This document shows positions 45,901 through 53,400 of a DNA stretch of 64,000 nucleotides, in pieces. Origin of the DNA: a bacterium (lineage in GTDB: Bacteria; UBA4055); assembly GCA_029559475.1 (NCBI GenBank), contig JAKQBN010000030.1, forward strand, positions 77,783 through 141,782. The letters are read 5' to 3'. How positions within the stretch are numbered: the first letter of the stretch is position 1; every line of letters begins with the position of its first letter. Below the pieces are notes generated by a model. The model was not told the DNA's origin. It was given only the letters and a program-made list of their open reading frames with translations, and searched no databases. Made by a program: the position numbers and the translations under genes.

Positions 45901-46966
45901 TTCCCACATCGCCGAGATCGTATCTTTTATCGTCAAAGAACATTCTGTCAAAATGCTTTCTCGCCGTGTCAATATCTGGAGCCTCGGTGGATCTCAGCTG
46001 CTCGTATATGAACATCAGGGCATCATCCTGATTGGTTGTGATGTCTTTACTTAAAGTGTTCAGAAGAAGGTTGAATTTCAGCCTTTCTTTCGGTTTAACG
46101 ATAGATATCTGGCTTACTTCGTTCTCGTAAAGAACATCAAGCTGCTGAGCAGTAAGTTTGGTACCTATCGGGAGAATGAGCGGCTGTCCAGCATGACCTT
46201 TTTCCGGAGTTTTGGGGTTTGTGATGATAATTTCTTTAAAAAGTATCTTGCCTACAAGCTCGGGCAGATTTTTTTTATTCAGCTTAATCTTTTCTGACAG
46301 ATCGAACATCGAATAGATCTCTTCATTCGAAGAAAATCCCATCGCTCTAAGAAATATGGTTACAGGGAATTTCTTTTTCCTGTCGATATATACCTGCAGA
46401 GAGTCATTTATCGTCGTCTCGAATTCGAGCCACGAACCTCTGAAAGGTATTATTTTTGCAGAAAATAGCGTGGTCGAATTTGGGTGAACTCTTGATGAAA
46501 AGAACGCTCCCGGAGATCTGTGAAGCTGAGTTACTATAACCCTTTCAGCTCCGTTGATTATAAATGTGCCTTTCGGGCTCATCATGGGAACTGTTCCGAA
46601 ATATGTTTCGGACTCTATGGTCTGCTGATACTCGTCAGAATCGTCGGCTTTCTTTGAAAGCCTGAGCCTCACTTTTAAAGGTGCACTGTATGTAGCGCCG
46701 ATCTCCTGGCATTCTACCACGGAGTATTTCGGCTGGCCTACGGAATAATCGATATATTCAAGCAGATATCTTTCTCTTGTGTCAGTTATCGGAAATGTGT
46801 TCTTAAAAGACTGGTGAAGGCCGGAATTTCTTTTTTTGTTTCCCTTGATGCTCTTTTGAATGAACGTGTCAAAAGACGCCAGCTGAAGCTCGAGAAGGTT
46901 CGGCATTTCAAGAACTTCACCGATCCTCGAAAATGAAATTCTTTTACCGTTTTCGCTTTTCTTCAA
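42974..46966 (-). CDS. rpoB: RNA polymerase beta subunit
   Basis: 1330 aa. The rifampicin-site segment [43 protein letters not shown] keeps the residues equivalent to Asp516, His526 and Ser531 of E. coli. A notable change is SALGAGG where SALGPGG is usual. [35 protein letters not shown] near the C-terminus is diagnostic. The start is TTG 46966 with a perfect AGGAGG 7 nt upstream. The two hairpins in the 241-nt gap after rplL probably lower its expression relative to the ribosomal genes. Confidence 0.98.
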   Translation of the reverse strand: [1330 protein letters not shown]

Positions 46967-47021
46967 ATTTAGTCCTCCTGCTTTTTTAGATTTTTATTCA
47001 GGGACTTTCCCGCGCGCAAAT

Positions 47022-47066
47022 AAAAAAAAGCCCAACATATACTTTAAAGTAGTTATGTCTGGCTTT
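47022..47066 (-). terminator. Hairpin attenuator 2 in the rplL-rpoB gap
   Basis: AAAGCC-N2-ACATA (47028-47038 region) pairs with TATGT-N2-GGCTTT (47054-47066); on the minus strand it is followed by eight T. It lies closer to rpoB. Confidence 0.7.
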
Positions 47067-47141
47067 GATTTAATGAACATTTTACGCCCGGTTTAATGTT
47101 ATGGTTACTGATTACGGATAACAGCGGTTTTTATAAGACAG

Positions 47142-47175
47142 AAAAAGTTATTCCCGCTTTGTCGAGAATAACTTT
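47142..47175 (-). terminator. Hairpin attenuator 1 in the rplL-rpoB gap
   Basis: AAAGTTATTC (47144-47153) and GAATAACTTT (47166-47175) form a perfect 10-bp stem with a 12-nt loop, followed on the minus strand by TTTTT. It begins 33 nt after the rplL stop. Confidence 0.75.
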
Positions 47176-47207
47176 CCCTTTATTAAAGGTCTATACATGA
47201 AATGCTG

Positions 47208-47573
47208 TTATTTAAGATCAGCCTGTCCGCCTGCTTCTTCTATTTGAGCTTTCATTTTCAGAGCTTCTTCTTTCGGTACTGATTCTTTTACTGTGCTCGG
47301 GCATTTGTCGACCAGGTCTTTCGCTTCTTTCAGTCCGAGGCCGGTCATCTCTCTGATCACCTTGATGACCTGGATCTTTTTATCTCCAGAAGAAATAAGC
47401 ATTACGTTAAAATCTGTCTTTTCTTCTTCCTGAGCAGCTTCTGCGGCCGCTGCAGGTCCGGCAACCATAGTAGGCGCTGCCGCTGTTACACCGAATTTTT
47501 CTTCGATCGCTTTAACAAGCTCGGACAGCTCCATTGCTGTCATTTTTTCCAGTTTACTTAATATTTCCTGCAC
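47208..47573 (-). CDS. rplL: Ribosomal protein L7/L12
   Basis: 121 aa, the usual size. An N-terminal dimerisation helix ([26 protein letters not shown]) is joined by an Ala-rich hinge (~35-50) to the C-terminal factor-binding domain ([41 protein letters not shown]). Forms the ribosomal stalk with L10. 31 nt behind rplJ. Confidence 0.98.
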   Translation of the reverse strand: MQEILSKLEKMTAMELSELVKAIEEKFGVTAAAPTMVAGPAAAAEAAQEEEKTDFNVMLISSGDKKIQVIKVIREMTGLGLKEAKDLVDKCPSTVKESVPKEEALKMKAQIEEAGGQADLK

Positions 47574-47604
47574 GAAATCCTCCGTTACGGTTTTTTATTA
47601 TAAT

Positions 47605-48120
47605 TTACATATTCTCTTTTTTCGTTTTTACTGCATCCAGCGTACGGGCCAGTTTTGCCATAGGTTCGTTAAGCACGCTTGCTATCATAGATAACAGAGC
47701 ATTCTTCGACGGCAGGTCTTTGATCACGGACATTTTGCCGGCGGGATAGAATTCGTTTTCGAACATACAGCCTTTTATGACGAGTTTTTCATTCTTTTTG
47801 GCAAAATCGAAAAGTATCTTTGCAGGCGCCGACGGATCTTCAAAAGCGAAAGTCACGGAATTGGGTCCTTTAAGTATCTTCTCAAAATCCGCGCTGTATT
47901 TGGTTCCTTCAAGCGCTTTGTTGACGAGAGTATTTTTGAATACTTTCATCTCCGATTTTGTCGATCTCAGGTCTTTTCTCAGACGCGATATGTTCTCAAC
48001 ATCTATGCCGTCGTACCTGGTGATATAGAAAGCGGAAGAGGACTGCAGTTTCGTTCTGATCTCGTCGATAACTTTCTGTTTCTCAATAACCTGTTGTTTT
48101 ACGATTGTAGCTTCAGTCAT
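47605..48120 (-). CDS. rplJ: Ribosomal protein L10
   Basis: 171 aa. SSAFYITRYDGIDVENISRLRKDLRSTKSEMKVFKNTLVNKAL is the RNA-binding N-terminal domain; the C-terminal helix that carries L7/L12 dimers follows (SVLNEPMAKLARTLDAVKTKK). The 34-nt gap to rplA is too short for the extended autoregulatory leader seen in E. coli, so L10 autocontrol, if any, acts elsewhere. Confidence 0.97.
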   Translation of the reverse strand: MTEATIVKQQVIEKQKVIDEIRTKLQSSSAFYITRYDGIDVENISRLRKDLRSTKSEMKVFKNTLVNKALEGTKYSADFEKILKGPNSVTFAFEDPSAPAKILFDFAKKNEKLVIKGCMFENEFYPAGKMSVIKDLPSKNALLSMIASVLNEPMAKLARTLDAVKTKKENM

Positions 48121-48154
48121 TTTTTTCTCCGATAATAATGTTAGCGGCCCGGAA

Positions 48155-48856
48155 TTAACCGATCAGAGCCGTCAGCGAATTTCTGTCAATTTCGTAACCT
48201 AAACCCATCGTTGAAGATATTGTCACCTTCTTAAGATAAGTTCCTTTTGCCGCGCTCGGTTTAAGCGCTAATATCTTTTTAATGAATTCAGTAAGATTTT
48301 CTTCGATCTGGATCTCTGAAAATGACGCTTTTCCGATTCCGACCTGAACGATACCTTTCTTTTCTGTTCTGAAATCGATCTTACCGGCCTTTACTTCTTT
48401 TACAGCCTGGGCAACGTCGTTAGTAACTGTTCCGCTTTTCGGGTTGGGCATTAGTCCTCTCGGCCCGAGAACTTTTCCGAGACGGCTGATCTTCGCCATC
48501 ATATCCGGTGTAGCTATTACTACATCTATATCACTCCAGCCTTCCATGATCTTATTCATATAAACTTCAAATCCTGCGTAGTCTGCTCCTGCTTCCAGAG
48601 CTTCTTTGGCTTTTTCTTCCATCGCGAATACGAGAACCCTTACGGTTTTACCTGTTCCGTGCGGAAGGGATACAACGCCTCTTACGATCTGATCGGCGTG
48701 TTTGGGATCTACTCCCAGATTAACTGCAACCTCGATCGTCTCGTCAAACTTGGCCGTAGCGTTTGCCTTGCAGTATTTTACGGCGTCTTTTAACTGAAGA
48801 CCCTTTCTTTCTTTTACCGCTTCGAGCATCTTGGTTATTCTTTTCGTGTTTTTCAT
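48155..48856 (-). CDS. rplA: Ribosomal protein L1
   Basis: 233 aa. [43 protein letters not shown] and [34 protein letters not shown] are L1 signatures. Forms the L1 stalk on 23S rRNA and commonly represses its own operon by binding rplK-rplA mRNA. 66 nt behind rplK. Confidence 0.98.
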   Translation of the reverse strand: MKNTKRITKMLEAVKERKGLQLKDAVKYCKANATAKFDETIEVAVNLGVDPKHADQIVRGVVSLPHGTGKTVRVLVFAMEEKAKEALEAGADYAGFEVYMNKIMEGWSDIDVVIATPDMMAKISRLGKVLGPRGLMPNPKSGTVTNDVAQAVKEVKAGKIDFRTEKKGIVQVGIGKASFSEIQIEENLTEFIKKILALKPSAAKGTYLKKVTISSTMGLGYEIDRNSLTALIG

Positions 48857-48922
48857 TTCTTCCCCGTAGATCTAATTTTATCTGTAAAATGATCTGCGCT
48901 CCGGCTATAGCGCGCTTTTCAT

Positions 48923-49348
48923 TTATTTTTTTACGATTACGCCCATGCTTCTGCAGGTTCCTGCGATTATAAGTTTTGCGGCTTCAACGTCGTTCGCGTT
49001 AAGGTCTTCCATCTTTTTCTTTGCGATCTCTTCAAGCTGTTCCTGAGTGATGGTACCTACTTTTTTTACGTTGGGTTCCGGAGATCCTTTTTCCAGCTTC
49101 AGCGCTTTTCTGATCAGCATCGAAGCCGGCGGTGTCTTCATTATAAACGTGAAGGATTTGTCCTGATACACAGTTATAACGACCGGAATTATATCGCCTT
49201 TCTTATCCTGGGTTCTGGCGTTGAAAGTCTTGCAGAACTCCATGATGTTGACTCCTTTCTGACCGAGAGCAGGTCCGACCGGAGGAGCCGGGGTCGCCAC
49301 GCCTGCAGGCAGCTGGAGTTTTATGAATCCGATAATCTTTTTTGCCAT
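48923..49348 (-). CDS. rplK: Ribosomal protein L11
   Basis: 141 aa, the standard size. The N-terminal domain has [37 protein letters not shown] with the conserved prolines that interact with thiopeptides; the C-terminal rRNA-binding domain ends in [14 protein letters not shown]. 25 nt behind nusG. Confidence 0.98.
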   Translation of the reverse strand: MAKKIIGFIKLQLPAGVATPAPPVGPALGQKGVNIMEFCKTFNARTQDKKGDIIPVVITVYQDKSFTFIMKTPPASMLIRKALKLEKGSPEPNVKKVGTITQEQLEEIAKKKMEDLNANDVEAAKLIIAGTCRSMGVIVKK

Positions 49349-49373
49349 TTGATAAACCTTCTATTTTAATTTT

Positions 49374-49904
49374 TTATTCATATTTAACCTGAAGGAAATC
49401 GAGATCTACAGGTGTGCTTCTTCCGAATATCGTCACCATTACTTTCAGTCTCTGCTTCTCTTCATTTATTTCGCTTATCGTTCCGCTGAAATCAGTGAAA
49501 GGTCCGTCGACGATCTTTACGAAATCCCCGACTTTATAAATGTTCTCGACTTTTTCCTTTCCGAAAGACGCCCTTGCTTTTTCGAGCATTCTCTCAACTT
49601 CTTTTTTTGATAATTCCTGAGGTTTGTTCTTCGGTCCTACAAAATTCAGCACTTTTGAATTGCTTAAAAGAAAATGCTCTATCGATCTGCTCAAATGGCA
49701 ACTGATAAAAACATAACCCGGATAGAAAAGTCGCAGTTTTTTAACTTTTTTACCGTTCCTCATCTGAACAACTTCTTCGGATGGAACAAATACTTCGGTC
49801 ACTTCATTTTTATAACCGAGTCTTTCTATTTCGCTTTCAAGGAATTCTTTGGTCCTTATTTCCTCTCCGGTCAGAACATGCAGTATGTACCAGTTAGCGC
49901 TCAA
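49374..49904 (-). CDS. nusG: Transcription termination/antitermination factor NusG
   Basis: 176 aa. The NGN domain (NWYILHVLTGEEIRTKEFLE; LFYPGYVFISCHLSRSIEHFLLSNSKVLNFVG) is followed by a KOW domain (VGDFVKIVDGPFTDFSGTISEINEEKQRLKVMVTIFGRSTPVDLDF). Binds RNA polymerase and Rho or ribosomal S10. Follows secE after 24 nt. Confidence 0.98.
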   Translation of the reverse strand: MSANWYILHVLTGEEIRTKEFLESEIERLGYKNEVTEVFVPSEEVVQMRNGKKVKKLRLFYPGYVFISCHLSRSIEHFLLSNSKVLNFVGPKNKPQELSKKEVERMLEKARASFGKEKVENIYKVGDFVKIVDGPFTDFSGTISEINEEKQRLKVMVTIFGRSTPVDLDFLQVKYE

Positions 49905-49928
49905 TTTGGTTTTCCCGATTTTATTAGA

Positions 49929-50111
49929 TTAATTAATGAAGATGCCTATCAGCCAGTTTAAAAGCTGGTCCGATCCGAAAATGAACAGTACGAGAAGAAT
50001 GGTAATGCCTATTACGACTTTTGTAGAACCCCATACTTCCGGTTTTGAAGGCCATGATACCAGTTTCATTTCTTTTACGGTGGATCTGAAAAATTCTATT
50101 ATGCTGTTCAT
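49929..50111 (-). CDS. secE: Preprotein translocase subunit SecE
   Basis: 60 aa, the short single-helix form. FFRSTVKEMKLVSWPSKPEVWGSTKVV is the conserved amphipathic region and a single membrane helix (VIGITILLVLFIFGSDQLLNWLIGIF) follows. Stabilises SecY in the Sec translocon. Lies 17 nt behind tRNA-Trp and upstream of nusG, the usual order. Confidence 0.96.
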   Translation of the reverse strand: MNSIIEFFRSTVKEMKLVSWPSKPEVWGSTKVVIGITILLVLFIFGSDQLLNWLIGIFIN

Positions 50112-50128
50112 CCTTACTCCCGTTTTCT

Positions 50129-50206
50129 TGGCAGGCGTTGAGGGATTCGAACCCCCGACACTCGGTTTTGGAGACCGATGCTCTAGCCGGGCTGAGCTAA
50201 ACGCCT
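50129..50206 (-). tRNA. tRNA-Trp (CCA)
   Basis: Minus strand: acceptor AGGCGTT/AACGCCT, anticodon loop CTCCAAA with anticodon CCA, T loop GGTTCGAATCC, discriminator G and an encoded CCA end. Placed between rpmG and secE as in many bacteria. Confidence 0.96.
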
Positions 50207-50212
50207 GTTATT

Positions 50213-50362
50213 TTACTTAGTTTCCTTGTGAAGCGTATGTTTTCTGCAGAACTTGCAGAATTTTTTAAACTCAACCCTGCCTGAGTGTTTTGATTTGTTC
50301 TTATCGGTGTTGTAATTTTTTCTTTTACATTCGCCGCAGGCAAGAATTACCATATCGCGCAT
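50213..50362 (-). CDS. rpmG: Ribosomal protein L33
   Basis: 49 aa. The frame reads [20 protein letters not shown], then a basic stretch, and ends [15 protein letters not shown]. The pairs CGEC and CKFC are the zinc-binding L33 form. ATG 50362 has GGAG 6 nt upstream; an in-frame ATG at 50374 would add MEHK but overlaps that ribosome site. It lies between tRNA-Thr (27 nt) and tRNA-Trp (6 nt). Confidence 0.95.
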   Translation of the reverse strand: MRDMVILACGECKRKNYNTDKNKSKHSGRVEFKKFCKFCRKHTLHKETK

Positions 50363-50389
50363 TTTATGCTCCATTATTTTATTTCAACA

Positions 50390-50462
<73 letters not shown>

Positions 50463-50473
50463 CTATTTCAGAA

Positions 50474-50512
50474 TAAAAAGAGCAAGCTGTAATTTCAAGC
50501 TTGCTTCTTTTT
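50474..50512. terminator. Bidirectional hairpin inside the tRNA cluster
   Basis: AGCAAGCT (50481-50488) and AGCTTGCT (50498-50505) form an 8-bp stem with T-rich flanks on both strands (TCTTTTTA on plus, CTTTTTA on minus). It splits the tRNA-Thr-Tyr-Gly group from tRNA-Thr(GGT)-rpmG-tRNA-Trp-secE and may act as attenuator or processing site. Confidence 0.65.
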
Positions 50513-50517
50513 ATCAG

Positions 50518-50590
50518 AGCGGGAGACGAGACTCGGACTCGCGACCCTCAGCTTGGAAGGCTGATGCTCTACCAACTGAGCTACTCCCGC
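50518..50590 (-). tRNA. tRNA-Gly (TCC)
   Basis: Minus strand: acceptor GCGGGAG/CTCCCGC, D arm AGCTCAGTTGGTAGAGC, anticodon loop CTTCCAA with anticodon TCC, discriminator T, CCA not encoded. Confidence 0.95.
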
Positions 50591-50596
50591 TTGTTG

Positions 50597-50679
50597 TGGG
50601 CCAGGATGGGTTCGAACCACCGTAGGCTGACGCCAGCAGATTTACAGTCTGCCTCCTTTAGCCGCTCGGACACTGACCC
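50597..50679 (-). tRNA. tRNA-Tyr (GTA)
   Basis: Minus strand: acceptor GGGTCAG/CTGGCCC (one G-U), anticodon loop CTGTAAA with anticodon GTA, long class II variable arm, T loop GGTTCGAACCC, discriminator A, CCA not encoded. Confidence 0.95.
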
Positions 50680-50684
50680 GCAAA

Positions 50685-50758
50685 TGCTAATAGAGGGACT
50701 TGAACCCCCGACCGGCTGATTACAAATCAGCTGCTCTAGCCAACTGAGCTACATTAGC
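50685..50758 (-). tRNA. tRNA-Thr (TGT)
   Basis: Minus strand: acceptor GCTAATG/TATTAGC (one G-U), D arm AGCTCAGTTGGCTAGAGC, anticodon loop TTTGTAA with anticodon TGT, T loop GGTTCAAGTCC, discriminator A, CCA not encoded. First gene of the cluster. Confidence 0.95.
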
Positions 50759-50774
50759 ATAAATCCGGACAGCA

Positions 50775-50803
50775 AAGTTATTAAAATTTTAATATGAAGT
50801 CAA
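50775..50803 (-). promoter_or_regulatory. Promoter of the tRNA-ribosomal protein-rpoBC cluster
   Basis: On the minus strand TTGACT (50798-50803), a 17-bp spacer and TAACTT (50775-50780), about 17 nt before tRNA-Thr(TGT). Good -35 and spacing, weaker -10. Confidence 0.6.
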
Positions 50804-50821
50804 GAACTTTTTTAAAGATTT

Positions 50822-51100
50822 TTAATCTTTTTTACCGAAGATCGATTTTAAAAAACCTGAAGTTTTTCCATTCTCTTTTCCTTTTTCAGCCTTACTTGAG
50901 ATGATTCCTACTATATTGCTTCCGATGTTGGGATTTATCTGTTTCTGAAATTCGTAAAAATCATTCCTGTATCCTCCTTCATTGAAAAATCTTTCGGCTC
51001 TGGAAATTAACGAAGAATAGTTGTTAGAATTTTTCGACTTTATCAATGTGATCAGCTTTAATACTTCATCTTTCTTCTCATAGATTTTTCTATCCAGATG
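50822..51100 (-). pseudogene. C-terminal continuation of the gene at 51101-52000, cut off by an amber codon
   Basis: Directly after the TAG at 51103-51101 the same frame stays open for 92 codons and reads like protein (HLDRKIYEKKDEVLKLITLIKSK ... FLKSIFGKKD). The only start inside is TTG 51046, without a ribosome site, so independent translation is unlikely. Most simply this is the 3' part of a longer gene (about 391 sense codons in total) broken by a nonsense change, or reached by readthrough. No family recognised. Confidence 0.6.
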
Positions 51101-52000
51101 CTATCTGTCGAGATTAAGGTTCAAGAGACTGCCTGTTTCTTCAGCTTCTTTGATCATAACCGATACGTTCTTTTTCAGTATTTCCCAGTCTTCGAGCCAT
51201 ATAGACGGTTTTAACTTGTCTATCTGTCTATTCAGATTTATGATCATATTCTGTTTTTTCGCATTCACTATCTCTGTTATTTTAGAATCCGTTCTATTGA
51301 TAAGTTCTACAGCTTTATTCATAAGATCGTATCTTCTGCTCTGAAAAAGCTTGTCGATCAGAAGATACTGCTCCTGCAGTGTTTTTATTTCTTTCGGCCC
51401 GATATAATCTTTATATTTTGCAAAGAAATTTTTCGAAACTTCGTATTTTTTTTTTGCGACAAGGTATATATTGGTGTATTTTTCCTTATTATCGGTGTTT
51501 ATTCTATTCAGTTCATCGAACATTTCATCGGATCTAAGCTCATAAAACACATAACTGTCGCGTCTGAGTATATCTTTTAATAGGTTCAGTTTGTTATGAA
51601 ATTCAATAAAGATCTCGGGATCGACCATACAGGAATCTTCTGCATATTTTTCAATAAGACGCTCTGCTTCGATTACTTTCGCGTTATATTTTTCAAGAGA
51701 AGACGTTTTTTTAGCGTTCAAATGATATCCGATCTCATCCATGACCGGCAGTATTTCGGCTTCGAATCTGATGTACGGTTTTTTTATAGTCCACGGGATT
51801 TTGTTTTTCAGTATTAGGAATTTGTCGGTATCTTTTTGGGAAAAACGTACATTTTCAGGCATATCTTCAGTAATTCTTAATGCACAGAGATAACTGAAAA
51901 AAGAATCCGGCCTGATAAGGTTCTCGATCTGAGTTATCTTTAGAAGAGTGTCTCTTCCGTCTGAAGTATCCGAATATTTACTTTTAATAAAAGTGATCAT
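51101..52000 (-). CDS. Helical protein of unknown function (ends at in-frame TAG)
   Basis: 299 aa, rich in Lys, Glu and Leu and mostly helical by appearance (for example NDKEKYTNIYLVAKKKYEVSK-like segments and LIDKLFQSRRYDLMNKAVELI), with no signal peptide or membrane segment. The start overlaps the stop of the TPR gene (ATGA), so the two are translationally coupled and probably work together. The TAG stop is followed by 92 further codons in the same frame (50822-51100), so the product may be truncated. I recognise no domain. Confidence 0.65.
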   Translation of the reverse strand: MITFIKSKYSDTSDGRDTLLKITQIENLIRPDSFFSYLCALRITEDMPENVRFSQKDTDKFLILKNKIPWTIKKPYIRFEAEILPVMDEIGYHLNAKKTSSLEKYNAKVIEAERLIEKYAEDSCMVDPEIFIEFHNKLNLLKDILRRDSYVFYELRSDEMFDELNRINTDNKEKYTNIYLVAKKKYEVSKNFFAKYKDYIGPKEIKTLQEQYLLIDKLFQSRRYDLMNKAVELINRTDSKITEIVNAKKQNMIINLNRQIDKLKPSIWLEDWEILKKNVSVMIKEAEETGSLLNLNLDR

Positions 52001-53049
52001 CTGACATTATTATCTTCAATAAATTCGATTCCCAGATCTTTAAGCTTTTGGAGCAGGCTGTTCTTCTTATCATTCCTCAGTTTTTTAAAATAATCGGTAA
52101 GTTCATATCCGATATTTTTAAAATCATCGTCAACATCGGCTTTTACAGCGTAAATGAAATCAAATCTTTTGACAGCTTCATCGAGATATTTTAGGGAATT
52201 TTCAGGATCGTTCAGAGCCGCGTAATACTTGGCTGTGCTGAAATATAATTCAGGCATGTTTATGAATTCCTTGTCTATAGCTGACAATGTATATTCGACC
52301 GCTTTTTTATAGTCCGATCTCAGGTAAGAGATCCATCCCATCAGAAAATCGCATAATGCCGAAAGATAACTATTCCCGAAATCCGCCGCAGTCTTTGCGG
52401 CTTCGATTATTGACTGTTCTGCTTTGTTCAGATCGAAATAAGCTGCAGGCTTTAAATATATCAGCCCGAGCAGGAACCGCGCGAACAGATTACCTTCATA
52501 TTCTTTTACGCATTCCTCAGTTTTCTCCTTTATTTGTGTCAAAAGAACAAAATCTGCGGGATTCTCCAGATATTCTAAATAATCTTCTGCTGTCCGAGTC
52601 CATTTTTCAAAAAGTTCGATCCTGCCGGTCGATCTCAGCGCTTCTTTTACAGAATTGACGGCATCAGTCGAGTCTTCTGATCTTAATTCAAAGAGCCATA
52701 TAATATCGAACATCTCTATTGAAAATGCAGCTCCGAGATTGTAGAAGGACACATCCTTTTGTGCGTTCCTTTCTATTTTGGCCAGCCTGGCTGTAATTAT
52801 TTCTTCTAAAAAAGGTTTTTCTTCTGCGGTCATTAACTCCGGAGTCAGTTCCATTTCAGCAAAGCTTCTTCTGATTATGTCGTTCTCTTTTATCTCATTC
52901 GAATTCGCATCGCATGCTTTAGATATGATATTCATACCTTTCAGATTGACCTTTTTTAATCCTTTACTGTTTACGCTGATAAAATAATTCTGTTTTAGAA
53001 AATCCTTGTAGCTGATATTCATTTTGTTTGAAAAAGGTTTTAGTAGCAT
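51997..53049 (-). CDS. TPR-like repeat protein, function unknown
   Basis: 350 aa without signal peptide. The C-terminal half has TPR-type helix pairs (GNLFARFLLGLIYLKPAAYFDLNKAEQSIIEAA; LCDFLMGWISYLRSDYKKAVEYTLSAI; PELYFSTAKYYAALNDPENSLKYLDEAVKRF). The N-terminal ~100 residues are unassigned. ATG 53049 has AGAGG 5 nt upstream and a consensus sigma-70 promoter ~45 nt further. It heads a two-gene unit with the amber-interrupted gene. A scaffold role is inferred from the repeats only. Confidence 0.75.
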   Translation of the reverse strand: MLLKPFSNKMNISYKDFLKQNYFISVNSKGLKKVNLKGMNIISKACDANSNEIKENDIIRRSFAEMELTPELMTAEEKPFLEEIITARLAKIERNAQKDVSFYNLGAAFSIEMFDIIWLFELRSEDSTDAVNSVKEALRSTGRIELFEKWTRTAEDYLEYLENPADFVLLTQIKEKTEECVKEYEGNLFARFLLGLIYLKPAAYFDLNKAEQSIIEAAKTAADFGNSYLSALCDFLMGWISYLRSDYKKAVEYTLSAIDKEFINMPELYFSTAKYYAALNDPENSLKYLDEAVKRFDFIYAVKADVDDDFKNIGYELTDYFKKLRNDKKNSLLQKLKDLGIEFIEDNNVR

Positions 53050-53094
53050 CAGAGCCTCTAAGAATTGTTTTAATTCCGTTAACCGTAAACGCGG

Positions 53095-53123
53095 ATTATA
53101 GCATATTTATTCTTATAAATCAA
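53095..53123 (-). promoter_or_regulatory. Consensus sigma-70 promoter of the TPR gene
   Basis: On the minus strand TTGATT (53118-53123), a 17-bp spacer and a perfect TATAAT (53095-53100), about 45 nt before ATG 53049. Confidence 0.75.
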
Positions 53124-53202
53124 CCCATTATTTTTTAAACATATTTTCTTTGCTTTTTTTTCTGTTAAATCTTATTTTGCTTCCTGCTTTGGAGAGCAGG
53201 CT

Positions 53203-53400
53203 ATGAAAGGAATTACAACAATAATATTCAATGATACCGTAATTGGCTCAACAGATCAGCCCGTGACCTATCAGCGCGAGACTGATACCCAGATCGAATA
53301 CAGGGTCACTGATATAAAAAGAGACCATACGGTTTCGATCTTTTCTGAAACCTCGATAAAGTTTATAGCCGATCCGAATTTTAATATCGAAAAGATCTAA
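53203..53400 (+). CDS. Small hypothetical protein
   Basis: 65 aa: MKGITTIIFNDTVIGSTDQP, continuing in a beta-rich acidic protein that ends FIADPNFNIEKI. No signal peptide, membrane segment or known motif. Codon use fits the chromosome. A ribosome site GGAG lies 8 nt upstream but inside a CCTGCT/AGCAGG hairpin just before the ATG. It stands alone, divergent from the TPR gene and overlapping the convergent ABC permease gene by 4 nt. Coding is plausible but not certain. Confidence 0.5.
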   Translation: MKGITTIIFNDTVIGSTDQPVTYQRETDTQIEYRVTDIKRDHTVSIFSETSIKFIADPNFNIEKI

